Source: Isoetes taiwanensis
Taxonomy: Eukaryota > Streptophyta > Lycopodiopsida > Isoetales > Isoetaceae
Assembly (NCBI GenBank): GCA_021234155.1
Contig: JAJEKV010000077.1
Coordinates: 3,314,472-3,378,471, forward strand
Direction of reading: 5' to 3'
Length of the DNA: 64,000 nucleotides
Shown here: positions 1-11,562 of the stretch, piece by piece
Position numbering within the stretch: position 1 is the first letter of the stretch
Layout of the letters: the number at the start of each line of letters is the position of its first letter
The notes under the pieces: generated by a model
Told to the model about the DNA's origin: nothing
Database searches by the model: none
Seen by the model: the letters and a program-made list of their open reading frames with translations, nothing else
Made by a program: the position numbers and the translations under genes

Positions 1-265
1 ACTTACTCCCAGATTTGTAAGCCGGCAAAGAAGGCGGTAATATTCTAGGGTGTTATACGGAACTGCCATATTTCTCTAGGCTGTTATGACTGTGCCTATA
101 AAATATGGGCCAGTACGATGTTATTAGCTGGTAACATGATTGAAATGGACGGTTGAGATTGCATCATAGCCTCCTGTAAACTTGAGAACCAGGGCGTTAA
201 GGAGGACGGAGGCCTGGCTATGGCGGCCTTTTGCAAAGGATCTACCATGGCGGAGTGCAGCCCAG

Positions 266-322
266 GGATGTTATGGACATAACATCCTTGTTATGGACAT
301 AACAATTTTGGCCGAAATTGTT
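266..322. repeat. Three consecutive hairpins
   Basis: Read directly: GGATGTTAT/ATAACATCC around GGAC (266-287), TTGTTAT/ATAACAA around GGAC (288-305), and AACAATTT/AAATTGTT around TGGCCG (301-322). The first two share a TTATGGACATAA core. No TSD or flanking TIR was found, so it is described only as a structure. Confidence 0.7.
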
Positions 323-752
323 ACTGGATATAACCTCTTAGAATAGACGGCTGGGATTTAATCCTACGGCTAAATGTAGAGGCCAAGGACGTTGGCATAT
401 ATGGAATATGTCATGCAAGGCGTTATAGAAAAATGGTGCTCAAATTACCTCGTTTCATCAAGATTTCGTGTAGAAGATTTCTTGAATATGTTTGGAAAAA
501 TTCCACAAGTTTACAATAATGTAAGAGACAACAAGTATCAAATATCAGTCAAGCATAACGTAATTATAAGGCACCACAAATTATCATCACCACAAACTTT
601 GAATACTCGAGCACTCATTCCAGGTAAAATATGATGCCTAGATCAACAAATCCTTGCATTTTTGCTATAGTTAAAAATGGAATATTATATCATTGACAAA
701 CAGACTAATAAAAGGTGATCTCAGGAACACAAGGGCAGTCCATGTAGGCAAC

Positions 753-838
753 TTAGAAGGCAAAAATACACACTATCATGAAGACAAATAAAAAATTAGA
801 AGGCAAAAATACACACTATCATGAAGACAAATAAAAAA
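753..838. repeat. 43 bp tandem duplication
   Basis: Two head-to-tail copies starting TTAGAAGGCAAAAATACAC at 753 and 796, almost identical. Likely a recent local slippage or duplication. Confidence 0.8.
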
Positions 839-2229
839 CCGTGTGAATATGGATTATCTCCCCTTCGTTAGCAAGCTTCCTGCAAGAATTAAAAATTGAA
901 TATTGTATCATTGACAAATATACCAGTGATCTCAGAAACAAAAAGGCAGTCCAGATCTAAACTATATAAATAAATCGAAATGAAATGAGCAACTTGGGCG
1001 ACCTATCTTTATTTACACCCATTTTATACCCAGAGGAATCCCAAGGAACCTTTTACGTAGACTGGAATCCACGTAATCTTTGATAAATCCAAACTGGATG
1101 CACTTCATTCTTATAGGGAAGAGTAGTGTCACTGCCAAATATAGCTATCACCGTAAAACATGGCGTTCAAATCCTGGCAATTTCTCTACAACTAACAATG
1201 TGTTTCAGTTTTGTCGAACTTAAGATATTTATGTCACTAGAAAAAATTGAAGGTTTGTACATTCCAAAATTACAAAGGTCGTAGAAGGGGATAGTCTTGC
1301 AGCAATTGCCTCTCACTTAAAGTGTCGTTTTCATCTTGAGGTGTCCACAGCACTTCCACAGCCTGCACGATAAAGCAGCAGTCACAACCAGCTTAATAAA
1401 TATCATCATGGAAGGGATTTAGCTTACCAATATTTGGTCAGATGGAATAGAGGCTAATCTTGTCAAAGCCTATTTCAAGTCTGCATTACTATTTACAGGA
1501 GGTAATTTGTACTCTCCTTGGGTGGCAACTAACAACGTTACCTGTCAGGAGAAATATAAGCCATATGGTCCAGAGCATAATAAACATGCCACATAAATTG
1601 ATACCATTCTGTGAGTTACGATAACTCGCCATAGTGCTTGCAAGAAGAATAGGACATATTGGCTTCATCTTGATGCAAAAATATCTCTAAATTTTATGGA
1701 TAAATAAACTGCCTAGTCTAGGATCTGAGTAGATGTTCAGCCTTTAATTTTCCACCTCTTGTCAAGGATAAATATCATACCACAATATATTCGTTATTGA
1801 TCCTTTCAGCTCCTTAATCCACTAATCTAACTGCTTCTTATCAAATATGAGTGAAAATACAAAAAAAGACGTACCACTAAGGATGTAATGAAATCCTTCA
1901 GGACTAGAAGTATCAACCCGATTCGCTAGCTTATCTAGATCTCTCTGGAGAGATCACGCCAAGCTAAGTAATCCAACCTGAAAACTTTCAAATAAATACG
2001 TTCCTTTTGACAAGGTAGATAGCATTCTTATAGGAAAGGGTAGTGTCACTACCAAATACAGCTATCACCATAAAACAGGGTAATAATTTTCTTCTGGTTT
2101 TACTTCCCTTTATCACCATTGGCATGTCAGTTATCATGAGATTTCCATTTGCTTATTCGAACAGAAAAGCCTTGAGTATAGGACCAGATAACAATAAAAT
2201 GTGCAACTTGGGGATCTGTTTGATAAAAC

Positions 2230-2905
2230 ATGGCAGATTTTGTTGAGGCAAAAAATATGCTTCTGGGTGTATCTCCTCCTTCCCCTGATCTTGGTGGAGA
2301 TTCTCATCACAGATCTTTTCAACGCGTTCAGGAGATTCTTCACCAAATTGACGGCTGCATAGCTTCAAAAGGAGCAAAAGCAGAATATGGGTTCACGTTA
2401 AAAAACTACAGTGTAACAAAAGCTGCATTGCCAAAGCTCAGACCTAAAAATTCTGACAGATGTAATCCGAAGTCGATTTTCAAAGAAGATTGTTTTGTAG
2501 CAGATAAGAACAGTGGGAGGCGTGTCAGGCACAAGTTGGAAGATTCTACTACAGTGACAATGACCCATGAATAAAAAATATGGGGGGATTGGCAATGGTA
2601 GTCCCAAGAAAGGTATATTTAGCAGATTGGGTTCGACCAGATCCAAGGAAGGTATATCTGGCAGAAATGATTCTGATAAATTGGTTGAAGATGAAGGAGC
2701 ACAACATGCAAATCTGTGAACGATTTTTAGCTATTGCGAGGATGCACTAGAATTTATACGTGTCGCAAAAACAGACTGCCAAAATGAAAGACAGGAATGC
2801 ACTATCGAGAAATTTCTAGCTGCAGGGGAAATCGAAGGTACAAAGGGTGGCAGAAGATTGAGAGTGTTTGAGAAAATGACCCTACCCATTACTACTTCAT
2901 GACAG
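2230..2905 (+). pseudogene. Degraded coding stretch, unrecognised product
   Basis: Three protein-like segments follow one another on the plus strand. The first opens with MADFVEAKNMLLG (2230-2571), a 113-residue frame ending at a stop. The second begins at an ATG at 2567 and is rich in Gly, Ser and Lys, with an internal near-repeat (SPKKGIFSRLG then STRSKEGISG). The third (2738-2905) contains the hydrophilic segment KFLAAGEIEGTKGGRRLRVF. They are separated by one frame change and an in-frame TGA, so no single intact protein is encoded. No domain is recognised. It may be a decayed single-copy gene, a gene fragment carried by a transposon, or introns misread as breaks. Coding character is judged from residue composition only. 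Confidence 0.35.
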
Positions 2906-3709
2906 GTTCTTACAACTGGCAATCCTTTCTACCATTTCCTTATGGTGATCTCTAACTTCCTTGTACAAAAAACACAGCTTCGGGAAACGTTGTGCACACA
3001 AATAGACATTGCCCTATGTGACCGCCACTATAGCATAACTAAGCTCATTTTGATTTTTGGAAGCAGTATCTAGCAAGAACCACACCTAAGCGCTTTGGCT
3101 GCACAAGCTTTATTAGTGTGCAAATTTGTGCGCAAATTTGCACAAACTCTGCCAATCAGCTCTATTTAATGGCCACTATTCTGTAACCGGTTCAATCATG
3201 AAGCTGTTAATGATGAAATCTTGAGATCTAAGAAAAATGTATTTTATAGTTGCCGCCTTTGAGGCTCTGTCATATCATCTGCGAGATGGATTTTGAAGCT
3301 TTATGCATCCATCAGAGTGAGAATCGTGGATACTGAGGATTGAACAGAGGAAGAAGAATACCTTGGAGATAACACTGTGCCGGATGCCTACGATTGCAGA
3401 AGCGCCAGCTTTTCGCCCTTCTACATGTTCAAAGCTTCTGCTGCCAAGAGCAGATCACAAATACCTGTGCCGCTTCCATGGCGATCCAAGGCGCCATAGC
3501 CAAGCCAAATCCGGTCGCATGCCAAATCTATTTCGCTATTTTTTTCTATATTTTTTAAAGCCCTATTTTTTCCTCAGAACGGTACGTGTCAATTTTAGGA
3601 TGAAGTATCAAATAAGAATATTCCAAAGGAATTTTCATAGGAGAATTATATATGTTAGATAAACACACTTTGATGTGTGGGACACATTGGTTGCTCCTTT
3701 TCATCTGGG
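2906..3709. other. Intergenic, nothing recognised
   Basis: No gene, RNA or mobile element could be supported. The only frame of note (3363-3662) has no protein-like composition. Confidence 0.4.
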
Positions 3710-6700
3710 CCGTTGAATTTCAGGGGTTAAATCTCGGCCACATATTTAGATGTGTGCATATGCATGGGCATGCATGGGGGCATGCACATCATCTGTGAAC
3801 CGTTGGATCAAAGGGGAAGGAGAAATCATAGCCTTTGATTTTTGTAGGGAAGGTACAAGGAAGTTTCTTTAAAGGTGATTTGGTGTAGCATTAGATCAAA
3901 AGGTTAGGATAAATCCTAACCATTAAGTTTTTATATTAAATTATTTTTTTTTCATAAATGAGGGTGAGGTGACATCCTCATTAATAAAAAATGTAATGAG
4001 GTGTGGCATTTATTGGATAGACTTTCTGGAAGAAGCTTCCTTTTCTCAATCACATTCAAAAGCCCATAACTTGCACTTTAGAGGTCGGATTAAGGTGGGG
4101 CACACCCGTTGGATTCCTCCGTTGAGAACTTCCAATGAGTGATGCTTTGATACTGGTTTTAAGTCATAGTTGGACCAACTTGATGGGATCCTAAGAATCT
4201 TCTTATCTTAGAATCTTAATAGAATCTATGGTATGTTAAGGGAATCTAGAGAAATCTTCCTAGGATCTTTGAGAATCTAGAGGAATCTCAATAGAGTCTT
4301 AAAGAATCTATAGGAATCACAAGAGAAGCTTTGCGAATCTAGTGGAATCCAATGGAATCTTAGTAAATCTTCACGAAATCTATGGTACACTAAGAGAATC
4401 TAGGGAATCTTCCCGGGATCTTTGAGAATCTAGAGGAACCTCATTAGAATCTTTAGGAACGATATAGGAATCACAAAGAGAATATTTTGCGAACCTAGAG
4501 GAATCCAAAGGAATCTTCATAAATCTTTAAGAATCTAGGGGATCTTGATGGAATCTTAGAGAATCTAGGGGAATCTTCATAGGATTAGAGAATCCAAGAG
4601 AATCTATATAGAATCTTGGGGAATCTATGGGAATCTTGGGAAAATCTAGAGGAATCTATGGGGATCTTCATAAAATTTCTGAGAATCTTGGGAATCTTAA
4701 AGAATCTAAAGGAATCTTCTTAGAACCAATGAGTGGTGCTTTGATACCGTTTCGTCATAGTTGGAGCCAACTTGATCGGATCCTAAGAGTCTTCTTATCT
4801 TAGAATCTTAATAGAATCTATGGTATGTTAAGGGAATCTAGAGGAATCTTCCTAGGATCTTTGAGAATCTAGAGGAATCTCAATAGAATCTTAAAGAATC
4901 TATAGGAATCACAAGAGAAGCTTTTAATCTAGTGGAATCAATGGAATCTTAAGTAAAATCTTCCACGAAATCTATGGTATTCTAAGTGAATCTAGTGGAA
5001 TCTTCCTTGGATCTTTGAGAATCTAGAGGAACCTCATTAGAATCTTTAGGAACGTATAGGAATCACAAGAGAATATTTGCGAACCTAGAGGAATCCAGTG
5101 GAATCTTCATAAATCTTTAAGAATCTAGGGGATCTTGATGGAATCTTAGAGAATCTAGGGGAATCTTCATAGGATTAGAGAATCCAAGAGAATCTATATA
5201 GAATCTTGGGGAATCTATGGGAATCTTAGGGAAAATCTAGAGGAATCTATGGGGATCTTCATAAAAAATTTACGAGAATCTTGGGAATCTTAAAGAATCT
5301 AAAGGAATCTTCTTACAATTTTATGAAATCTAAGGTAATTTAAAAGAATCTAGAGGAATCTTCATGGGATCTTGAGGAATCTAGAGGAATCTCAATATAA
5401 CCTTAGGGAATCTAGTGGAGTCTCAAAAGGATCGTTGAGAATCTAGGGGAATCTTCATAGGATCTTAGAGAATCTAGGAGAATCAACATAGAATCTTGGG
5501 GGATCTATGGGATTCTTGAGAGAAACGAAGGAGAAATCATAGTCTTTGATTTTTGTAGGGAAGGTACAAGGAAGTTTCTTTAAAGGTGATTTGGTGTAGC
5601 AAATTTTAGCCATTAGATCAAAAGGTTAGGATAAATCCTAACCATTAAGTTTTTATATTAAATTACTTTTTTTTCATAAATGAGGTGAGGTGACATCCTC
5701 ATTAATAAAAATGTAATGAGGTGGCAAAGCATTTATTGGATAGACTTTCTAGGAAGCCTTTTTCTCAATCACATTCAAAGGCCCATAACTTGCACTGGGA
5801 GGTCGGATTAAGGTGGGGCCCACACCTTGGATTCCTCTCGTTGAGAACTTTCCAATGAGTGGTGCTTTGATACCATTTCGTCATAGTTGGAGCCAACTTG
5901 ATCGGATCCTAAGAATCTTCTTATCTTAGAATCTTAATAGAATCTATGGTATGTTAAGGGAATCTAGAGGAATCTTCCTAGGATCTTTGAGAATCTAGAG
6001 GAATCTCAATAGAGTCTTAAAGAATCTATAGGAATCACAAGAGAAGCTTTGCGAATCTAGTGGAATCCAATGGAATCTTCTCAAATCTTCCACGAAATCT
6101 ATGGTAAACTAAGAGAATCTAGGGAATCTTCACAGGATCTTTGAGAATCTAGAGGAACCTCATTAGAATCTTTAGGAACGATATAGGAATCACAAGAGAA
6201 TATTTAAGAACCTAGAGGAACGGTGGAATCTTCATAAATCTTTAAGAATCTAGGGGATCTTGATGGAATCTTAGAGAATCTAGGGGAATCTTCATAGGAT
6301 TAGAGAATCCAAGAGAATCTATATAGAATCTTGAGGAATCTATGGGAATCTTGGGAAAATCTAGAGGAATCTATGGGGATCTTCATAAAATTTTTGAGAA
6401 TCTTGGGAATCTTAAAGAATCTAAAGGAATCTTCTTAGAATTTTATGAAATCTAAGGTAATTTAAAAGAATCTAGAGGAATCTTCATGGGATCTTGAGGA
6501 ATCTAGAGGAATCTCAATATAACCTTAGGGAATCTAGTGGAGTCTCAAAAGGATCGTTGAGAATCTAGGGGAATCTTCATAAGATCTTAGAGAATCTAGG
6601 AGAATCAACTCTTGGGGGATCTATGGGATTCTTGAGAGAAACTTTGAGAATCTAGGGGTGTCCTCATAAGATGTAAGGGAAGCTAAGAGAATCTAGATAG

Positions 6701-7700
6701 ATTCTTGAGGAATCTATAGGAATCTTAGGATAGTCTTTGAAAATTTCAGGGAATCTCAAGAGAATCTTAGGGACCATGGGAATCTCATGAGGATCTATGG
6801 GAATCTAAGGAATCTTCATAGAATATACTTGAAGAATCTAGGGAAATCTTGATAGGATTTTAGAGAATCTAGGAGAATCTATATAGAATCTTGGGGAATC
6901 ATGTGAATCTTGAGAGAATCTTTGGGAATCTAGGGAACCCCAATGGAAACTTTGAGAATCTAGGGGAATCTTGATGGAATCTTGGAGAGCCTAAGGGAAT
7001 CTTCATAGGATCTTAGAGACTCTACGAGAACCTACATAGATTCTTGGGGAATCTATGGGAATCTTGAGAGAATCTAGAGGAATCTTGGAGAATGTAAGGG
7101 AATCTTTATAGAATCTAAGGAAATGTAGAAGAATCTACATAAAATCGTAGGGAATTTAGAGGAATCTTTTATGATCTAGGGGAATCTCGATAGAATCCTG
7201 GACAATCTTGAGGACTTTCATATGATCTAAGGCAATCTAAAAGAGTATACATAGCCTGGGATAATCTTTAAAAATCTAGTGGAATCTCAGTAGAATTTTA
7301 AGAATCTAAGAGAATCTTTCACGTTATATGTGTTTTGCAAGGTGAATCTTGGAATCTTAATGGAATCTATGGTACTTTAATTGAATCTAGGGGAATCTTT
7401 TTGGAATCTTTGAGAATCTAAAGGAATCTCAAGACAATATTGGAATCTATGGAAATCAAAAGAGAATCTTTGCGAATCTTCTAGAGGAATCCAAGGGAAT
7501 CTTGATGGAATCTTGTAGAATCTAGGCAAATGTTCATAGGATCTTAGAGAATCTAAGAGAAGGTACATAGAATCTTAGGGGATCTCGGGAGAATCTTTGA
7601 GAGTCTAGAGAAATCTAAGAAAATCTTCTTAAAATCTTTGAGAATCTCAGGAAATCTTAGAAAGGAATCTAGGAGAGTCTTTCACATTGGGTATATTTAA
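3710..7700. repeat. Degenerate GAATCT minisatellite with higher-order repeats
   Basis: About 3 kb is built of short units of the type GGGAATCTAGAG / GGAATCTTC, about 10-14 bp, in varying order. Larger blocks are duplicated. The lead-in AAATCATAGCCTTTGATTTT occurs near 3825 and 5537. The block around GAGTGGTGCTTTGATACC occurs near 4137, 4730 and 5853, each followed by the same AATCTTCTTATCTTAGAATC run. From about 6650 to 7700 only the short-unit repeat continues. There is no coding frame, and frames within it are low complexity. Related TTCTAGAA/GAATCT sequence reappears at 35900-36400 and 36550-36670, so this is a dispersed family. Confidence 0.85.
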
Positions 7701-7973
7701 AGAGAGGGTTATTTTTCACACATTTTTGTCACAAATTTCTCCAAATGTGTAGGCCCTAAATAATAATAAACTTGTATATATATGGATTAACTTGGAGAAC
7801 ATTGTTCGCAATGAATAGGTCAAATTTTGTATCTACACGGATAAGGCCAGCCGCCATGCATGACCCACGACAAGAGGCAAAAAATAACACTGACAAATCA
7901 GCTGTCCATGCCATGAGCCAGCTGATCCGGAGGCCCGACCGCTCTACAGGTCCTAAAAGAGGGCTTGTTTTGC

Positions 7974-7980
7974 TATAAAT
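7974..7980 (+). promoter_or_regulatory. TATA box of the CVNH gene
   Basis: TATAAAT lies 34 bp before the proposed ATG at 8014. A TATA box usually sits about 30 bp before the start of transcription, so the predicted 5' leader is very short. Confidence 0.6.
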
Positions 7981-8013
7981 GCACACCAATTCGGGAGCCG
8001 AAAGAGCAGAATA

Positions 8014-8490
8014 ATGGCATCATCAAACCGAGCCATTTCATTCTCTCTCATTGTGCCGGGTGTTCTTCAGGTGTCACAAGTCCACGTAAGTAGAGAAATG
8101 CTTTTTTTCCTAGATTGAAACGTCTGAAATTGGGTGTTTTGCTTAGAATGATTCCTAAGTGTTTTTTACGTGCAGGGAGTTTGCGACTTCCAGAATTCAT
8201 GCAGCAATATTGGCATCTCGGGGAAATGAGCTAGATCAATTGTGCCGACTACGAAGCGGGGCAAGACGCCAAGCGGCACCATCGATCTCAACTCTTGCAT
8301 TGGAAACAATGACGGAAACCTTGTCTGCGGTGCTGCCTTTGCAAATTCATGCTCCAGCATCCAATACCAGACTTCCACTACCATGAGCGCCACTTGCAAA
8401 AAGATAAATGGCCAAGGCCAGTTCACCACTCTCACTTTTAGCAATTGTGTCTCCAACAACAATGGGGTCCTTCAATGCTGTGGAAAATGA
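8014..8490 (+). CDS. Secreted cyanovirin-N homology (CVNH) protein, one break
   Basis: Exon 1 is 8014-8085 and encodes a 24-residue signal peptide (MASSNRAISFSLIV...). The intron is 8086-8175 (GTAAGT...TGCAG, 90 bp). Exon 2 is 8176-8490. The mature part starts near GVCDFQNSCSNIG and shows the two-lobed CVNH pattern: lobe 1 with IDLNSCIGNNDGNLVC and lobe 2 with SCSSIQYQT...NCVSNNNGVLQC, six or more cysteines, about 105 residues, the usual family length. CVNH domains bind high-mannose glycans; a secreted role in defence is inferred. Exon 2 has an in-frame TGA at 8227-8229. The lost segment reads sensibly if one base is removed near TCGGGG and another near GCCGAC, so a pair of compensating indels at CG sites explains it better than decay. 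The start is supported by the TATA box at 7974; AATAAA lies at 8514. The family call is secure; whether the gene is intact is not. Confidence 0.75.
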
Positions 8491-8513
8491 GCTCTTCTTT
8501 TTACGTTTCTAAC

Positions 8514-8519
8514 AATAAA
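8514..8519 (+). terminator. Polyadenylation signal AATAAA of the CVNH gene
   Basis: AATAAA starts 24 bp after the stop codon at 8488-8490, a plausible position for a compact plant gene. Confidence 0.45.
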
Positions 8520-8828
8520 ACAAGGACTATCTTATATACGAATACTAGATGCATTTCGTTATGCATCTTTTGCTGCTGCATATTATTAGCATATGAGCAC
8601 GCCAAGTTTGGTTGCCTAATTTAAAGATGGATTTGAGATTGATGTATTAATCTGTAGTGCAGAAGGTGATCCGAATGAATGTTAAGATAATTGTAGTGGA
8701 GAAGCTGATAGAAATGTATGTTGTCAATGTTATGCTTAGTTCTATTTTTGTTTAGGCATGTCAATATTTAGGCATTTGAATATGAGGCTAAGTTGCATTA
8801 AGGCATTTGAAATTGAATATGAGCTCAG

Positions 8829-8898
8829 GGGTCGACATTGGAAATAGGGAGCTAATGTATGGCGGATGCAAATTAGGTTAGAAAGATAATCATCACAT
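8829..8898. repeat. Left half of a dispersed repeat, split by insertion
   Basis: Starts GGGTCGACATTGG and runs through AGATAATCATCACAT. It matches 16335-16407 and is continued at 11563-11760, so the HUH element between was inserted into it. Confidence 0.75.
8889..8898. repeat. Target-site duplication, left copy
   Basis: ATCATCACAT, matching 11563-11572 and present once in the empty site near 16398-16407. Confidence 0.75.
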
Positions 8899-9393
8899 CC
8901 TTATTTGCACTATCCTTATTTGCAATATCCTGAATCATTGGATCCAAGAATTGTACCATGAAAGGGCAATCAAATTTCCACATCGCAATCATGTATAACT
9001 CCGTGCAACCCATACAGCTATTTGTACGTATTTACATATATGTTATAGTTCAATGCATACATAGCAATAACAAATGAACATCATTGCATTCACACAACAT
9101 TGCCAAAAACAAATAAGAGTGAACAAGTGGCATATATTGACAATGTGACAGATTACAAAGAGAAGGATTGCATTTCCAGTAGAAAACACACATCCAAACA
9201 ACAACACTTCGTAAACAGCAAACTAGCCTGATAAGAACACAAGAGCTTCAACAAGAAGCTCCACAAAGGACCTGCGTATCCACAAGATTTGTACATAACC
9301 ATAACATAAAAGCAACATGAAATACGAGCTCTAGAACCACTTCACGTCTGCGTGGTGCGAAAATATGTCCTTCCAAGACGCTCCAGTGCATTA

Positions 9394-11206
9394 TTATGCT
9401 TTAGGAGCAGAGCTTGCATCAAATTCATGTAACCCCGAAATACCCTGCGCTGCTTCAAAGAGACCTTCAAATCTTCTATATCCAAGCAATGCAACGCATT
9501 CCTCCAGACACTGAACAGTGTTGCACATAGTTGTTCTACACTCTTTGCACGTAGCTGTTCTACACTCTATGCTCATCATGGTCTCCTTTGACAGTAGGTC
9601 TATATCCACATGAAGATGAAAACATTCAGACCTATTGTAAGCTGCAACCTGAGCATGCTTCTCAAGTTCTTCATATACGTCTATATTTACAAGAGGGCTG
9701 AAGACAACATCTTTATCGTCGTCGCTTACAGCATTACCAACATCTCTACCTACGCCTACAGGAAAACCAAACATTTTGTACATGAGTAAATGAAACGGAC
9801 CTCTACTTACTGAGCAGAGAAGGAGCAATCTCCAAATTTGAGGGGGATGTAAGAGGGGCAGCCAGCCAAGGGTGTGTCTGCAAGGGTGCTCATGTGTTTC
9901 CTCTCCACCCTCCTCACTGCCATCTTCCTCGTTGCCATTATCTTCTTCCACATCCCCAATCACTGCCTCAGCATCCCAAAATCTTCTTCTATGTTTTCCC
10001 ATATGCTCCACTGGCACTATTCCAGGAGAAAGTCCATACACGACATTTCTCACATCGCCTTGAGAGGCATGTTTTGGATTGAGAGTTAATCACCATGCAG
10101 CCTCTACATGCTGCTGTGAAATGAAGGCCATGTTGGATGGAAGGACCCATGCACCACTCAAGACAAATTTCTCAGTGCGAAGCATGCTACAGATAGTTTG
10201 AATCAGAGATGCACTTAGCTGATGCTTTCCATGATATGACTGGAAGTGCTTCGCTTTGGCAAAGGTTCCTGTTATCAAGTCTTACGCACCAACTCCATAG
10301 AGTGCGTACAAATCCTTTCCAGGCTCAATCGTTCTCTCTGTGACATTTCATGTGGTGCCTGTGATGCATCTTCCCCATGTCCTTCAGACAATATCCCAAC
10401 ATTCCCTCATAACAGTGCAGCTTTATGTCCTTCAATGCTTTACAAAGAACAATAGCACCAGCTGGCTTGTGCGTATCCCAACCCAAATACTTCAATCTTG
10501 CATTCACTGCTATGGGACTAGTTTAATCTATTCTAAATACGCAATGCACATGAAGACGATCCAAGTCTGACCCTCTCTCCAGGCTCACGATTCCACTGAA
10601 GCACAATGTATCCAAGAACTTACATACACGAGTATACGTCATCTCATACATCCACTCCCCCAATACTAACAGTAACTCGAACATCCAAGGAGGAGGGCAG
10701 ATCTCTTTGTGGAAGAGAGGCTCTTGAAGGCTTCGAAATAACTTTCTTCCTCACTGCCAACTTCTTATTTCTTGGAAATACTTGCCTCCCAGGCCCCCTA
10801 TCTTAGAAAACAGGAACCTTACTAGTAAACTGAAACACAGCATGGACTCTGGCTTATCTCCACCCAGAACAAGATGGGGCTCGGACGAATTTACAAGCTT
10901 ATCTCCACCCAAAACAACATGGGGCTCAGACGAATCTACAAGCTTGTCTCCACCCAGAACAACATAGGGCTCAAAGGAATTTACAAGCTCAAAGTCATGA
11001 CTGTCCTGACCTCCAGCTTCAGCAACAGACCTTGGAACCTCATCGAAACTGCTCTTGTGCATATTCACATCTTCAGACAATGTGAATCCTTTCCATAAAC
11101 CAGGGCATGCTGACATTGCACTACTCTCAGGAGGTCTTCCCTCAGCATCTAAACATCCCTTGGACACACCTCTGGCCAACCTACGAAGAAACATCTCCCA
11201 AATCAA
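9394..11206 (-). pseudogene. HUH (Rep-type) endonuclease, frameshifted
   Basis: Reading from 11206 down: an N-terminal part with three 15-residue repeats of the form LVNSSEPHLVLGGDK (10854-10988); a basic stretch and a beta-strand-like DVRVTVSIGG; then VSLERG (about 10572-10588) and the HUH motif in RLHVHCVF (His-Val-His at 10544-10552). Next comes GYCLKDMGK with the Tyr-x-x-Lys of Rep motif III (10379-10396), then a helical part (IQTICSMLRTEKF, GAWVLPSN) and an acidic, cysteine-rich C-terminus ending at 9394. Such enzymes nick one DNA strand and join it through the tyrosine (single-Tyr type). It carries a TGA near 10753, a TAA near 10539, a frameshift near 10330 and a TGA near 10085. Some C-terminal frame could include an intron (9780-9860 looks non-coding). 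Probably inactive as it stands. Confidence 0.65.
10854..10988 (-). repeat. Three 45 bp in-frame tandem repeats
   Basis: Encodes three 15-residue units ending VLGGDK, differing at a few positions (NSFEPYV, DSSEPHV, NSSEPHL). The frame is kept through all three, which suggests duplication while the HUH gene was still coding. Confidence 0.8.
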
Positions 11207-11562
11207 AGAATACCTGCTGGAGAGGATAGAGTAGCCATAGCTGAAAATCGAATCTGCATCAAAAACCCTGGGGGCATGCCTTTATGCAGAATCCGGCATA
11301 ATTTTAGGGCCATTCTTGGCATGCCATATCACCGAGCGAACTCCGTCGGGAGGGTAGCATCTGGCGCGGCATGGGTGCCATCTCCCCGGACACGTGGAAG
11401 GGAGGATCAGCCACCCAACATGCTTGGACGATGCATACCACAACTCTGCAGCAGATGACCACGAAAGAAAAGAAAGCCTAAACTATTTTTTTCAAAATCC
11501 TAACCCCTACTTCTCGGGCAATCATTAACAGAATCATACTCAAGAGATAATTTGCAAACCTT

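Larger units (their letters stand above)
1..2229. other. Non-coding region with small local repeats
   Basis: No convincing gene. The stretch holds three consecutive hairpins (266-322), a 43 bp tandem duplication (753-838), a duplicated ~65 bp block (about 1108-1172 and 2018-2083, both starting near GCATTCTTATAGG) and a loosely repeated block near 665-735 and 890-955. Open frames here are short and not protein-like. Confidence 0.5.
8899..11562 (-). mobile_element. HUH-endonuclease transposon (Replitron-like), 2664 bp
   Basis: The element sits between two copies of ATCATCACAT (8889-8898 and 11563-11572). The same repeat at 16335-16590 is uninterrupted and holds this 10-mer once, which is an empty site and fixes both borders. 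The left end begins CCTTATTTGCACTATCC and the right end finishes TTTGCAAACCTT. No long terminal inverted repeats are seen. The only coding content is a minus-strand HUH protein (9394-11206). No helicase is visible, which argues against a Helitron. Resemblance to the Replitron group of eukaryotic HUH transposons rests on recalled motif layout and was not checked. Confidence 0.7.

Noticed and set aside
3710-7700. CRISPR-like array
   Set aside because: Units are 10-14 bp, degenerate and lack unique spacers; this is eukaryotic minisatellite.
9874-10089. Plus-strand ORFs at 9872-10089
   Set aside because: They lie opposite the acidic part of the HUH protein and are shadows of its biased codons.
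8899-11562. Helitron
   Set aside because: No helicase, no CTRR end with hairpin, and a 10 bp target duplication, which Helitrons do not make.
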